Under the pieces are notes generated by a model, which did no database searches, was not told where the DNA came from, and worked only from the letters and a program-made list of their open reading frames with translations. Both the position numbers and the translations under genes were made by a program. Of a stretch of DNA of 64,000 nucleotides, positions 13,003-23,776 are shown in pieces. Location of the stretch: NCBI RefSeq assembly GCF_933775445.1, contig NC_065873.1, positions 19,034,001 to 19,098,000 on the forward strand, written 5' to 3'. The stretch's first letter is position 1, and each line of letters opens with the position of its first letter. The stretch is from Argentina anserina. Taxonomy: Eukaryota; Streptophyta; Magnoliopsida; Rosales; Rosaceae.

Positions 13003-13645
13003 CTTTATCTTCTCCTATGAAGATAAATCACAAGTGAGCAAACAACGTAGGAAATGAGGGAGAGCAAATCTGCTTGTGTTTATGTGAAACATTGATGTAA
13101 AGACAAAGAAACATACGAGCAAGTTCATTGAGAACTGGAAAGGAAAACAAATCAAAGAAGAGGATAAGTAATTCGGCGGCAGAATCGGTGACCGTGAACT
13201 GCGCAGTTGAGAAATATGGAATGTTTGTACAAAACGATGTCGTACCGATTTGACTATTTTGAGATTTTGAGTTTTTATATAGGTCTTATTCAGCACGACG
13301 TCGTTTCGGTTTTTAGTTTTCTCTGTTCTTAGTTTAGTATAGAAAGTAGTAGAATAGACTTAGAGTTGGCAAATGACAATTCCAAAAACTGATTTTAATC
13401 ATTTCATAGCTTTGCAAGGACAATGGTCCAATATGCTTACAGAGCTTAAAGAACTATTCTTGAACATAACTGAAACAACTAATTCTAATCAAGGAGAACT
13501 AATTTACAGCCTGATAGAGGGTTGAATTACATAAGTGAAGGGTATGCTTCACTGAGAAGTTCTGCCACAACAAAACTTCAAAACAAAAGCTATATATCTC
13601 TGTTTTAAGACTGGCTAACTGGCAGGTAACCAGGCAGTTCCTCAG
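13003..13645 (-). promoter_or_regulatory. RUS2 upstream region with ACGT palindrome and TATA-like box
   Basis: This 643-bp spacer lies between the RUS2 start and the EAF6 stop, with both genes on the minus strand. A perfect palindrome ACGACGTCGT sits at 13295-13304, and a related ACGATGTCGT at 13234-13243. On the minus strand TATATAAA is at 13274-13281, about 270 bp from the ATG. The part near 13645 must also hold the EAF6 3'UTR. Function is inferred from motifs only. Confidence 0.4.
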
Positions 13646-16361
13646 TCACATCATATCTGGATCATCTTCATAGTCATAGTCTTGTTCACTCTGCCTGACT
13701 CTCTTTGCATCTCTTGGCGCAGGTCTTCCTTTCTTGGGTTTTCCTCTGCAAAGCCATTTGTGTATTTAGAACTCCAAACACTGCCACCTCTAGTAAAACT
13801 TCAAAATATGCTATTTTTGTACAAGGGGCGTAACCTTTCAGCATAACATTTAGAACACAGAAACTAAAGTGCTTACTGTCCGTTAGCGTATATACCCCCT
13901 TTAGAACGGCCAGGGCCAAAGTCTGATCTCCCATCTACAGTAAACATGAAGAGAGAAGAAATAAATATTGACACTTTGTCTTATATTTGTTAGTATGGGC
14001 TTACCATCTCGTCCAGCTGCAAGCTCTTCCGCCTGACACGAGGAAAAAGATAATATAGTATTAATTATAAACATGAACATGTTACGAATGAGAGAAAAAA
14101 CTGTTTACAGTATCGATCTGGCTGCTAGTCTGTAAAATACAAGTGCAAGTTTCTTGTAGCTATCTTTAGCAAAGTGTTCTAAACGTTTTGCTTTCATAAA
14201 TGAACACATAATTTAGGAAACACATTCAAATATGAAGAATACATGAAAAGCCACCATATCAAGACATTAATGTTGAGTAGACTTACTGCGGGGGATGTCA
14301 CAGAAGATAGTGAGAAGAGCCTGTCTTCAGGTTGAAATTTCCTAGATCGCTTCAAGCTGCAACCAACGTATTGAAATATGCTTTAGTATCAATACATATC
14401 CATACCATTTATTTGAACTGAGATATTCAGCAGCACAAATGTAATATATGTAAAATCCATTGAATTATAAATGGATCACAGTAACTCAGATGCCAGTTCT
14501 TGTATGCTAAAAAATTAGCAGAACAAAACAGAATATGTAGGATATTTATTGTGTTCGAGCCTTCAGTTCAGACAACTTTAGGGAGATAGGTAACAACCTA
14601 TTTTCAAGTCGAAATATATCTCTGACATAAAGTACTCCTGCGTAGGTACAATCCAAAGCTAACTTATTCCAAGCTACTATTACCGCATCTAGAAAAAAAA
14701 TTCACAAACTGAAAGGAATTTCATCCATTACTTAAGAAATAACAACAATAATAGTAAGTTCCCCAAAACGGATTCAATCTTGCTACTCCATCACCATTCT
14801 CATTCCCATACCAATATCTCAACCCACCATACTTTGCTATTCCGTCAAAAAACCACCTACTCAAACCAAGCTTCTTGCTCTGGATTTTTAATTAGCATCA
14901 ATATCGTTTCATTTTGCGAGATTAAGATTTGTTTATCTGTGGTGGATTGGTAATCATTTTAAGACGGCTCAGTCGATTATGTCTCTCAGTCTAATTTCAC
15001 ATATGGATTACAGTAACTCACATTTGAAGAGGCCCCATTGAGTGTAGGAAGGAGAAGAAAATTGGGGGGGGGGGGGAAGTAAAGTAAACACAGAGGAATG
15101 AAAGAAGTACTGTATGGTATGCCAGTTGGCTATGCAGCCAAGTTATTACACCTTGGGTCCAGCGTCTGACTCTTGGTAAACCCCGTTCATGTACCAAAGA
15201 ATTAAAAGAGTGGAAGAAGAAAATAGGATGAGAGTATTAAAGGAAGTAAGTTTCTTGCAAAGATTTTTCAAACCTTAGATTGGTGGATCAAATTCAGTTG
15301 CTATACCAAATGAACCAAAGTCGTTTTTGTTACAAACATATCATAAACATACTATATATCAGATTAGGAGTGTTGTGGTTTGTGCTACAGCGCAGAATCC
15401 CACTACATGGATCCGCTGGCAGTAACCATAGATCCTTTGCCGTGGCTTGGGGTTGTTTAGTCTAATAGGAATCAGTAAGTGAGCTAATACCTAATAATGA
15501 CGGTTATAGGCGCAAAAGCGTACAGTGAATGAAATGACCTTCTTCTGTCATGAAAAAACTATACGAATTCACTTTAAGCAAGAGATGACAGGAAATTCGA
15601 GAAGTCTATAATGTTAAATCAGAACAGATAAACATAATTTAACTGGCCTAGTACACTAGGCCACCCTTAGTAGTAAACAGTTACTAGGACACAAACTCAA
15701 GCACAATTGCACAGAGAGGCTAATGAAGCAACCTAATATAAGAACTGAAAGAAAAAGTTAATGCTTACAAGGCAGTGCTCTTTGATGAAGACAAAAACCC
15801 TTCAAACCCTTTTAACACATTGCCACATTGACTCGGATCCTGCAGATACGTAGTCTCAAGATCATAAACCTGCAGTGAATGAATCAATTCCAGGAGAAGA
15901 GATTAGACTAGTAATGCAGCTCAAATGAAAGTATGTTCTTATTGTTCTAGTAAGAGGAGATACAAGCATGTTCTCAGCTCCTACTGTATTTCAATTCTAA
16001 TATATCGGAAACCCAGATAAAAGCATGTTATGACAGATTAAAAAAAGTTGTTCCATTGAGCTATAAATGATAAGTAAACTGTAAAAGAACTAATGAAACC
16101 CAGAAGCCAAAATGCAATGCCTAATTGAAGACAAAAAAACAAATCAACCTGCTTCTCAATTCCTCTGAGTTCGTCTTGAAGCTTGGTTCTCTTACTGAGG
16201 AGTGAAGCCAGCACTTGCGATGGATTCAACGACGCGTTTTGCGCTGCCAGAATTCATAACAAAACCACAAAGTTCAAACCTTTAATCCACAAAAAAATTC
16301 AAGATCCCATTTTTTCTTCTTCTTTTTATACTCCAGTAAATTAGGTACCTTCCGAATCCAT
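13646..16361 (-). CDS. EAF6: EAF6-type subunit of NuA4 histone acetyltransferase
   Basis: Seven exons on the minus strand: 16361-16349, 16243-16149, 15869-15769, 14356-14287, 14032-14005, 13934-13877 and 13745-13646. GT-AG junctions and phases are consistent and give 154 aa, near the plant EAF6 length. The N-terminal part has the NuA4/EAF6 coiled-coil (LASLLSKRTKLQDELRGIEK, then VYDLETTYLQDPSQCGNVLKG). A Ser-rich linker (RKFQPEDRLFSLSSVTSPA), a Gly-rich segment and a basic stretch (KPKKGRPAPRDAKRVR) follow, and the end is acidic (YDYEDDPDMM). Family knowledge: EAF6 is a small scaffold subunit of NuA4-type acetyltransferase complexes in the nucleus. Intron 3 is long (1,412 nt) and holds a G13 tract at 15064-15076. 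The start codon lies in a tiny 13-nt first exon, which a simple ORF search misses. Confidence 0.9.
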
Positions 16362-16888
16362 TTTCACACACGAATCTCTCGTCAGCTTCCCCGAAACCCC
16401 CCAATTACTCAGAACCCAGAAAAAAACCCCAAATTCGGCCAATACCAAAACCCTATCTAGGGCACTCAATTTTCAAATTTCCTATCTAGTGTTTGTGTTA
16501 AAGATAAAAACGACGTGTCGTTGCGGGAGGAATGTGGCGAAGGGAGAACGCGGACGCTGACGTCACTCGGAAGGTCGGTCCAGAGTCAATGTCAGGGGTT
16601 TGAATATAAAATAAGCGTGAGTAGTACGCACCGTCGGAGCTGTAAACCAAAAACCAAAATCTGTGTTCTCCTCTATTCTTCTCCTCTCCTTTTTACGAAA
16701 TCCGAATCTCTTTATGTGAGGTCAGAAAAAAGAAAGAAGCCAAGAAGAATATATATCATTCTTGCCCATATCTTAGTGCCCATCTTAGATTCCGTCTCAA
16801 AACTCATCTCGACCAGTTTGAACTTGGGTTCTCAAATTGCACCAGTTCTGTTGAGTTGAGTAGAGTTGAATTGAGTTCTCGAGGCACA
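16362..16888. promoter_or_regulatory. Divergent promoter between EAF6 and ADF6
   Basis: The two start codons are 527 bp apart and face away from each other. The region contains a perfect bZIP palindrome TGACGTCA at 16558-16565 and an ABRE-like GACGTGTC at 16512-16519. TATAAAAT at 16605-16612 is placed to serve ADF6. No TATA box is obvious on the EAF6 side. Shared regulation is plausible but not shown. Confidence 0.55.
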
Positions 16889-16919
16889 ATGGCAATGTCT
16901 TTCAGAGGTCTCAGTCGGG

Positions 16920-16963
<44 letters not shown>

Positions 16964-18018
16964 GTTTTATGAGTTTGTGTTGCAACTCAACAACCCATGT
17001 TTCTCTAGACACTTTTTTGGGTTGGCTTTATGGTTTTTGTTTCTTTGAGCTGAGGTTAAAGGTTGAAGCTTTATGATCTGCTGGTTTTTGGGTTTATTTT
17101 TATTATTTTTTTATTTTGCTTGATCCAAGTAGCTGTGGAGGTTTGATTGGTACTGTGTTTATATGATGGAATTGGGTTTTTGTTTGCAGCCGAATGCTTC
17201 GTGTGCCATGGCGGCTGCGGAGCACAGCAAGAACACGTTTATGGAGCTGCAGAGGAAGAAGGTTCACCGCTATGTGATATTTAAAGTGGATGAGAAGAAA
17301 AGGGAGGTTGTGGTTGAGAAGATTGGTGGTCCGGCTGAGAGTTATGATGATTTTGTGGCCGCTTTGCCGGAGAATGATTGCCGATTTGCTGTATATGATT
17401 TTGATTTTGTTACTTCTGATAACTGTCAAAAGAGCAAGATCTTCTTCATTGCTTGGTTAGTGTATTTTGCCTCTCACCACTGATATTGCCTTGTTATAAA
17501 TGCCCTGTGATTCTTGTCATGATTCAAGATAGCTTATTTTTTGCTAGAAGCCCGTTTCGTTTAGTAAGGCAAGTTAGTCATGCATAATTTGGATTTGTAC
17601 ATGGATAACATATTCAGTATTCATGTTTAGAAGTTCTTGTACAAAAGGAATGATGCAGAATGGTTTGGTGCAAGGTTTGGTCTTGATATCTTAGATTGTT
17701 GTTCAGTGAAACTTGTCTTACAAAACAAGTTGTTATTGGACCTACAAAGTAACAAGCAACTTTCTTAATTTTTGTCTATCATGCTAAACTGCATTACCCT
17801 TACATCTAAAAATTCAAGTACTTGTTATGTTCTGTATTGGTGGTGACTATTTTATGGCAATTATCAGGTCCCCTTCAACATCTCGGATCCGTGCCAAGAT
17901 GCTCTATGCCACATCAAAAGATCAGTTTAGGCGGGAGCTGGATGGTATCCACTACGAGATTCAGGCTACTGACCCGACAGAGATGGATCTTGAGGTGATC
18001 AAAGAGCGTGCTCACTGA
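16889..18018 (+). CDS. ADF6: Actin-depolymerising factor, ADF6 type
   Basis: Three exons: 16889-16918, 17190-17455 and 17868-18018, with GT-AG introns and consistent phase. The product is 148 aa. The N-terminal extension [13 protein letters not shown] is typical of ADF5/ADF6 and is encoded by the separate first exon usual for plant ADFs. The ADF-H domain fills the rest: [56 protein letters not shown] and the C-terminal [18 protein letters not shown]. Family knowledge: ADF binds G- and F-actin and severs or depolymerises filaments (the ADF5 branch can bundle) in the cytosol. Translation could also begin at the second Met (16895). Intron 1 starts almost at once with a (CT)n microsatellite (16924-16961). 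The gene appears intact. Confidence 0.93.
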
Positions 18019-18602
18019 ACAGTGTCAGTAAACCAAACATATGTATCTCCCTTGCTTGTTCTCCTTGAATCATCATGTGCAGAATCCATTACTGGCACAA
18101 AACTACTATTTCACTGAATAAACAAGTACATTTGCCATGAAGTATGTCTGATGTTTTCTGTTTGTTGCGCAATACAGTTTCCTAACAGTAAGCTTACTTC
18201 CTAGATGCAATTGGATCTGTCACTACACTCGGTAATGTTGTAAACCCTGAAATGTGTTCCAATATAAGTTTGATTGCTAATATTTGGGGAGCTGAAATGC
18301 AAACCATATATTTTATCCCGTTCTTGTATAATTCTTTTGATATCTGTAACACATTTGATTCAGAAGCAGTAAATTGGAGATGCAAATGATTTTGAGTTCT
18401 TGAGATGTTCTCTTAGAGGAGAAGAAGATTACAAAAAATAAACTGGTACTTTGCTGTAATAGATTGATCACAAATCATTATCTCATTAAGCAAAGAATCC
18501 TAGGACTACTCTGAAAACCAAATCACAAAACAAAAGATCAAAAGAAAAAGAATAACTACAATCCCCAAACTCCTACTACATTTTAGAAAACCAGAAACTC
18601 TC
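18019..18602. other. Convergent 3' regions of ADF6 and PHT1 copy 1
   Basis: 584 bp between two convergent stop codons. It should contain both 3'UTRs and polyadenylation signals. An AATAAA-like signal for ADF6 occurs near 18116-18122. I see no further gene. The minus-strand frame at 18194-18385 has no domain. Confidence 0.5.
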
Positions 18603-20189
18603 TTAGCTGCTCATACGCATTCCACTTCCCTCATTGCTTTCTTCAGCCTCACCTGACATTTCCTCCAAAGACTTCCCATTCGATTCAGGAACAAAGAATG
18701 TGAATAGCATACCCAAGAAGTTGACCACACCCAAAACAATGAGTGAATTCTTGACTCCTATACCGGCAGGGAACCCTGCTTCTGCTTTGCTCTTGTCCTG
18801 AGGTTGAGCCAAAAACAAAAACCCAAAGGCACCTACCATTGCCCCCAACTTTCCTGTTGCTGCGGATATGCCATGGCAAGTAGACCTCAGTCGAGCTGGG
18901 AAAATCTCAGCCGGTACCACAAATGTTGTAGCATTAGGTCCGAAATTGGCAAAGAAGAAAGTCAGTGCATACAATATCACAAACCCGACCACATGATCCT
19001 TTTCGGTCCAGTAATCATATGGAAATGCCAATGCAAACATGAACACCGTCATGAAGAAGAATCCCATCAGTTGAATTTTAAATCTTCCCATTCTGTCGAT
19101 GAAGAACACAGTGAACCAGTAACCAGGCACAGTACTGCATAGAGCAATAAGAGTTTGAGCCTTTGCAATCTTATAAACCTCTTCAATGGCATTCATAGTT
19201 GACGCATGCGGAATCCATCCAATGGCACTGAAAATGTCCTTCTGGAATAGATTTTGACTGTAAAATGCAATGTCAAGTAAGAACCATGTGCTTGTGGTTC
19301 CAAGCAAATGCAGTCCATGGCGGCTCATGAATTCCCTAGAGAACAAACCATATGCTTTGGTGGGTGCCTGCTGAGCCCTGGCCGGTTCTGATTCAATGTC
19401 AACCTGCATAACTTTTGACATATCAGCTGCTGCCTGGGAAACATTGTTGGCAACAAGAGCTGTGTAGCGAGCAGTTTCAGGCATCTTCATTCGCCAGTAG
19501 TAGGTTAGCGCTGCTGGAAATGCACCAACTATCATAACAATTCTCCAGAGGTAGTCTGCTTGGGGGACAGTTGAAGCAATTGGATCAACCTCATAAGCTG
19601 GAGCCTTGAACATGGACTCAAATAACGCTGCCATAATCATTGCAAATATGCCTCCTGCTAAAATGCCGATACCCTGCATGGCAAAGACCGCGGAAATGAA
19701 TGCACCACGAGTCTTCTTGTTCGCATATTCAGACATGATGGTGGCTGAAAGAGGGTAGTCACCACCGATACCGAAACCAAGCCAGAACCGGAAGAAGCAA
19801 AGAGTAGACATCACAGTCTTGGGATCGTGCCCGAAAGAGAGACCTGAAGCAATAGAACATATGATCATGATCATCAGAGTCATGCCATACACCTTCTTTC
19901 GCCCCATTTTATCACCGAGCCAGCCAAAAAAGATTTGCCCTGACAAGGTTCCACAAAACGCAACACCATTGACAGCAGCAGACACATTCGGAGGCAGCGA
20001 TCCAGGTTTGGCTGAACCTTCAACACGGTAGTATATGCGGCCGAGCAATTTTGTCACGAGAGATATGCAGAAGAGATCATAAGCGTCAGTGAAGAACCCC
20101 ATTCCAGCAATGATGATTGCAGTGAAATGATACCATTGTGTTTTTGCACTGTCAAGTGCATTAAGCACCTCCAATTGTTGCTTGGCCAT
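18603..20189 (-). CDS. PHT1 high-affinity phosphate:H+ symporter, tandem copy 1
   Basis: Single coding exon, 528 aa, full length for PHT1. It is a major-facilitator protein with 12 expected membrane helices and a central cytosolic loop near residues 245-290. Visible signatures are TDAYDLF (Asp 35/38, proton coupling), GDKMGRKK at about 92-99, the PHT1 signature [13 protein letters not shown] at 142-154, [15 protein letters not shown] (the Trp/Asp/Tyr Pi site) and [17 protein letters not shown]. Family knowledge: plasma-membrane Pi uptake from soil or redistribution between tissues. A 5'UTR intron (20208-20356) is inferred from clean splice sites. Copy 2 lies about 2 kb upstream in the same orientation and is highly similar, so this is a tandem duplication. 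No damage is seen. The exact PHT1 number cannot be assigned from sequence alone. Confidence 0.95.
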   Translation of the reverse strand: MAKQQLEVLNALDSAKTQWYHFTAIIIAGMGFFTDAYDLFCISLVTKLLGRIYYRVEGSAKPGSLPPNVSAAVNGVAFCGTLSGQIFFGWLGDKMGRKKVYGMTLMIMIICSIASGLSFGHDPKTVMSTLCFFRFWLGFGIGGDYPLSATIMSEYANKKTRGAFISAVFAMQGIGILAGGIFAMIMAALFESMFKAPAYEVDPIASTVPQADYLWRIVMIVGAFPAALTYYWRMKMPETARYTALVANNVSQAAADMSKVMQVDIESEPARAQQAPTKAYGLFSREFMSRHGLHLLGTTSTWFLLDIAFYSQNLFQKDIFSAIGWIPHASTMNAIEEVYKIAKAQTLIALCSTVPGYWFTVFFIDRMGRFKIQLMGFFFMTVFMFALAFPYDYWTEKDHVVGFVILYALTFFFANFGPNATTFVVPAEIFPARLRSTCHGISAATGKLGAMVGAFGFLFLAQPQDKSKAEAGFPAGIGVKNSLIVLGVVNFLGMLFTFFVPESNGKSLEEMSGEAEESNEGSGMRMSS

Positions 20190-20494
20190 CTCTACCTTTC
20201 TCTGCTCCTAAAGAACACAAGAGCCGGTAAGATTACATATTCAAATATACCAATACTAATCAATAAATCACATTCGATCAATAAAGAATAGGAAACTGAA
20301 CAAAAGGCATTAGTTTTAATAAAAAAGAAACAACAACATAAGCATACGATTCTAACCTGGATATGAACTCTCAACCTTAATCGAGAGATATGTGGGAAGA
20401 TATCAGTGTACGAGGGTTTAAGGTTACGAGTGAGATACGCAATATATATGGGAGCCCTTGAACCGGAATATCATAACAGATTAGCAGTATATTC
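20190..20494 (-). promoter_or_regulatory. 5'UTR intron, TATA box and P1BS of PHT1 copy 1
   Basis: On the minus strand the leader contains an intron with donor after 20357 and acceptor before 20207. A TATA box (ATATATA) lies at 20441-20450. The octamer GTATATTC at 20487-20494 matches the PHR1-binding site P1BS (GNATATNC), about 37 bp upstream of the TATA box. Established role of P1BS: binding of PHR1-type MYB-CC factors under phosphate starvation. Confidence 0.7.
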
Positions 20495-22156
20495 CTACCT
20501 CCATTTGCGCTCAAGCATCGTTTCTCAGTAGACTACTAAACTTTCTGTTTCAGCAATTCTATTGAGATCTTCATTAGCATATTCTCACACCCAAATCCAG
20601 TACGTAGCCAGCTAATAGTAACCAATTTTTTATTAAATCAAAAACTACTACAGCTTTAGTTCCATATTTTACCACCACAAGAAATTCCATGTATGAATAT
20701 TGATTAATTATGTGTCTAATTTTGCATCTGCTAATTTATGGATTAGGAGTGTTAACTTTCATTCAAAGTATTTAAGCTATCTAAACGGCAATTTTATCGG
20801 ATGATATAGAATATATGCTTGCAAATGCTGATATGTACTAGCTTCTATTAATGTTGATATTCTGTTAGTTTGATATACATTTTGCATATGCAACCTTAGG
20901 TAATGTTTCTCATTAACTTCTTCCTAAATCTTATGTAACGTATCATCTAAGTGTTACACATCAATAAAACACCAATGTTTCCTTAAAAAAAAAACACCAA
21001 TGTGTTCTAATTTTTCTTTTTTATGTAAGGGCTAGTGCAGTTGTTTTCAAACTTTTCTTAATGAAATCGTCGAATACAAAATGGGACGTGAAGTGTTCTA
21101 ATCTTTAGCTGGTATAATGTGTATATTTTACACATACATCAAATATCCGAAGACATACTGTCAAAATCTCATACCTCCCCAATTGTAGGATATGAGTTTT
21201 CAGATAGTTATCTATATTTATATTAATTAAGGCAATTCCTCGGAACTATCAAACACCATATTCCTATAATGCCCTTAATTTATTAAATTGCGCGTATACA
21301 TCCATTTGATCTAGTCTACTTGATCTAGTCTAGTGAGTATTTATTTGCCGCACTTGTATATAAATTCTATGCACCAACTATATGGTGATATGTGGATACG
21401 ATCTAAACAACTCTAATAGGATATTTTCAGATACCTAACGTTTGTTACGTGCATCTTTGTTATTGTGATAAGAAAATGCGTCACCATTGGAATTACCTTT
21501 GTATGTAAAGCATGTGGCCATTTGGGAAGGAGGTGAATGGTAAATATATGTTTATTGACTTTGTAAGTTTCCTTTCAGTCTTTTTGCCAATAAAAAAAAC
21601 ACATGTGAGACTTCTATCTGTACCTCTAAAATGACTAATAGTACTTCTATTTTTTCTCTTTTTCAATTTGACTTTTCAACTCGTATGTAAATACGAATAA
21701 ACATTGAAAGTACTATTAGTCATTTTTTAGGTGTAATAAGTAACGGAGGTGCACTTGGTCATATTAGAGATGCAAATAGAACCACTCTTAGTGAACTAGA
21801 AGATTCTATGGAAATAAAACTAGGAGTTCTGTAAGATAATCTGAATTGCCCTTATGGAGTGAGCTAAGCAATATCTCTTTCTTCATGGAGACAGACATGG
21901 ATTACACAATTCTAGAAGTAATCTCCGCTTATTGTGATACTCCAATTTACTAGAAGAGAAAGTGAACCGAATTTTTTACAATCTTAGTCGATATAGACAT
22001 GGAGGTACTCACAGAAAAAGAACAATGAACAACCAGAAACCTCTCTGTGATATTTGGTTCGAGTTACACATGAAAATTACAGCTTTCCCTCACCGAAAAT
22101 TTAACTAAGGCTTGAGCATTATTTTTATAACATTTGCTTACAGAGTTGCACATAAC
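20495..22156. other. Distal PHT1-1 promoter and PHT1-2 3' region
   Basis: Spacer between the tandem transporters. Apart from the P1BS-like site at 20884 it holds a hairpin-forming inverted repeat: 21622-21645 and 21709-21732 are complementary over about 22 of 24 positions with a loop of about 63 nt that has its own small inverted repeat. That is probably a short MITE. No gene is seen. Confidence 0.5.
20884..20891. promoter_or_regulatory. Second P1BS-like site upstream of PHT1 copy 1
   Basis: GCATATGC fits GNATATNC and is a full palindrome. It is about 700 bp upstream of the copy 1 start codon. A degenerate 8-mer like this turns up by chance every few kb, so this distal match is weaker evidence than the TATA-proximal one. 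Confidence 0.45.
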
Positions 22157-23776
22157 CTAAACTGGCACTGTCCTGTTTTGGCCATAACCTGATTGCTGCT
22201 CCAACTCCACTGCAGACTCAGGTTCATCTTCATTCTCGCCGGACATCTCCTCCAGTGACTTGCCATTCGATTCAGGCACCAAGAATGTGAACAATATCCC
22301 TAAAAAGTTAACAACACCCAACACAAGGAGCGAGTTTTTCACTCCAATGCCAGCAGGGTACCCTGCATCAACCTTGCTCTTGTCTTGGTTCTGAGCCAGA
22401 TACAAGAACCCGAACGCACCTATTATAGCACCAAGCTTCCCTGATGCTGCCGAGATTCCGTGACATGTAGACCTGAACCTGGCAGGGAATATCTCAGCCG
22501 GCACAACAAATGTGGTAGCATTGGGGCCAAAGTTTGCAAAGAAGAAGGTCAATGAGTAGATCACCACAAATCCAATGCGGTTGTCTTTGTGAGTCCAGTG
22601 GTCATAGGGAATGGCCAGTGCAAACATAAACACTGTCATGAAGAAGAATCCCATCAATTGAATCGCAAACCTTCCGATTCTGTCGATCAGTGCAACTGTA
22701 AACCAGTAGCCTGGGACAGTACTGAACATAGCAATAAGCGTCTGTGCCCTTGCAATTTTGTAAACCTCCTCAATAGCATTCATAGTCTTAGCAGCAGGAA
22801 TCCATCCAATCGCGCTGAAGATATCCTTTTGGAACAGATTTTGGCTGTAAAATGCGATGTCCAGAAGAAACCATGTGCTTGTTGTTCCAAGCAAGTGAAG
22901 TCCATGGCGGCGCATAAACTCCTTAGAGAACAAAGCAAAGGCATTAGTTGTCTTCTCATCCTCAACCTTGGTTTCAGCTTCAATTTCAACCTGAAGAACC
23001 TTCGACATGTCTGATGCAGCTTGCTTTGCATTCTTGGCAACAAGGGCGGTGTAACGAGCAGTCTCGGGCATCTTCATTCGCCAGTAGTAAGTCATTGCTG
23101 CTGGGATTGCGCCTACCATCACAATAAGTCTCCAGAGATAGTCTGCTTGTGGAACAGTTGAGGCAGCTCCAGCGTCCTCATATGCTGGAGCATCAAACTT
23201 GGCATTAAATGCAGCTGAAGAAATGATTGCAAATATCCCACCAGCCAAAATTCCAAAACCTTGCATGGCAAACACCGCCGCAATGAAGGCACCACGAGTC
23301 TTCTTGTTAGCATACTCAGACATGATGGTGGCCGAAAGAGGGTAGTCACCACCGATACCGAAACCAAGCCAGAACCGAAAGAAACAAAGAGTAGACATCA
23401 CAGTCTTGGGGTCGTGCCCAAAAGAGAGACCTGAAGCAATAGAACATATGACCATGAGCATAAGAGTCATGCCATACACTTTCTTCCTTCCCATTTTGTC
23501 ACCGAGCCAGCCAAAAAAGAGTTGGCCGGCTAATGTACCACAGAAGGCTACACCATTCACTGCAGCAGAAACATTGGGAGGCAAGGTTCCTGGTTTCTCA
23601 GCACCTTCAACATGATAGTATATGCGGCCCAGCAACTTGGTCACAAGCGATACACAGAAGAGATCATATGCATCTGTGAAGAATCCCATTCCAGCAATGA
23701 TGATTGCAGTAAAATGGTACCATTGTGTTTTCGCAACATCAAGTGCGTTAAGAACCTGTAATTGCTCTCTAGCCAT
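22157..23776 (-). CDS. PHT1 high-affinity phosphate:H+ symporter, tandem copy 2
   Basis: Single coding exon, 539 aa. It is collinear with copy 1 through residue 150, with the same [43 protein letters not shown] and [17 protein letters not shown] blocks. It differs mainly in the central loop (acidic, about residues 260-275) and in a longer Gln/Glu-rich C-terminal tail. The product is predicted to be a plasma-membrane 12-helix Pi:H+ symporter. The start context is GCC ATG GC. The leader is interrupted by a 1.75-kb intron (23830-25581), far longer than in copy 1. Both copies appear functional, so they may divide expression between tissues. That is inference. Confidence 0.95.
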   Translation of the reverse strand: MAREQLQVLNALDVAKTQWYHFTAIIIAGMGFFTDAYDLFCVSLVTKLLGRIYYHVEGAEKPGTLPPNVSAAVNGVAFCGTLAGQLFFGWLGDKMGRKKVYGMTLMLMVICSIASGLSFGHDPKTVMSTLCFFRFWLGFGIGGDYPLSATIMSEYANKKTRGAFIAAVFAMQGFGILAGGIFAIISSAAFNAKFDAPAYEDAGAASTVPQADYLWRLIVMVGAIPAAMTYYWRMKMPETARYTALVAKNAKQAASDMSKVLQVEIEAETKVEDEKTTNAFALFSKEFMRRHGLHLLGTTSTWFLLDIAFYSQNLFQKDIFSAIGWIPAAKTMNAIEEVYKIARAQTLIAMFSTVPGYWFTVALIDRIGRFAIQLMGFFFMTVFMFALAIPYDHWTHKDNRIGFVVIYSLTFFFANFGPNATTFVVPAEIFPARFRSTCHGISAASGKLGAIIGAFGFLYLAQNQDKSKVDAGYPAGIGVKNSLLVLGVVNFLGILFTFLVPESNGKSLEEMSGENEDEPESAVELEQQSGYGQNRTVPV

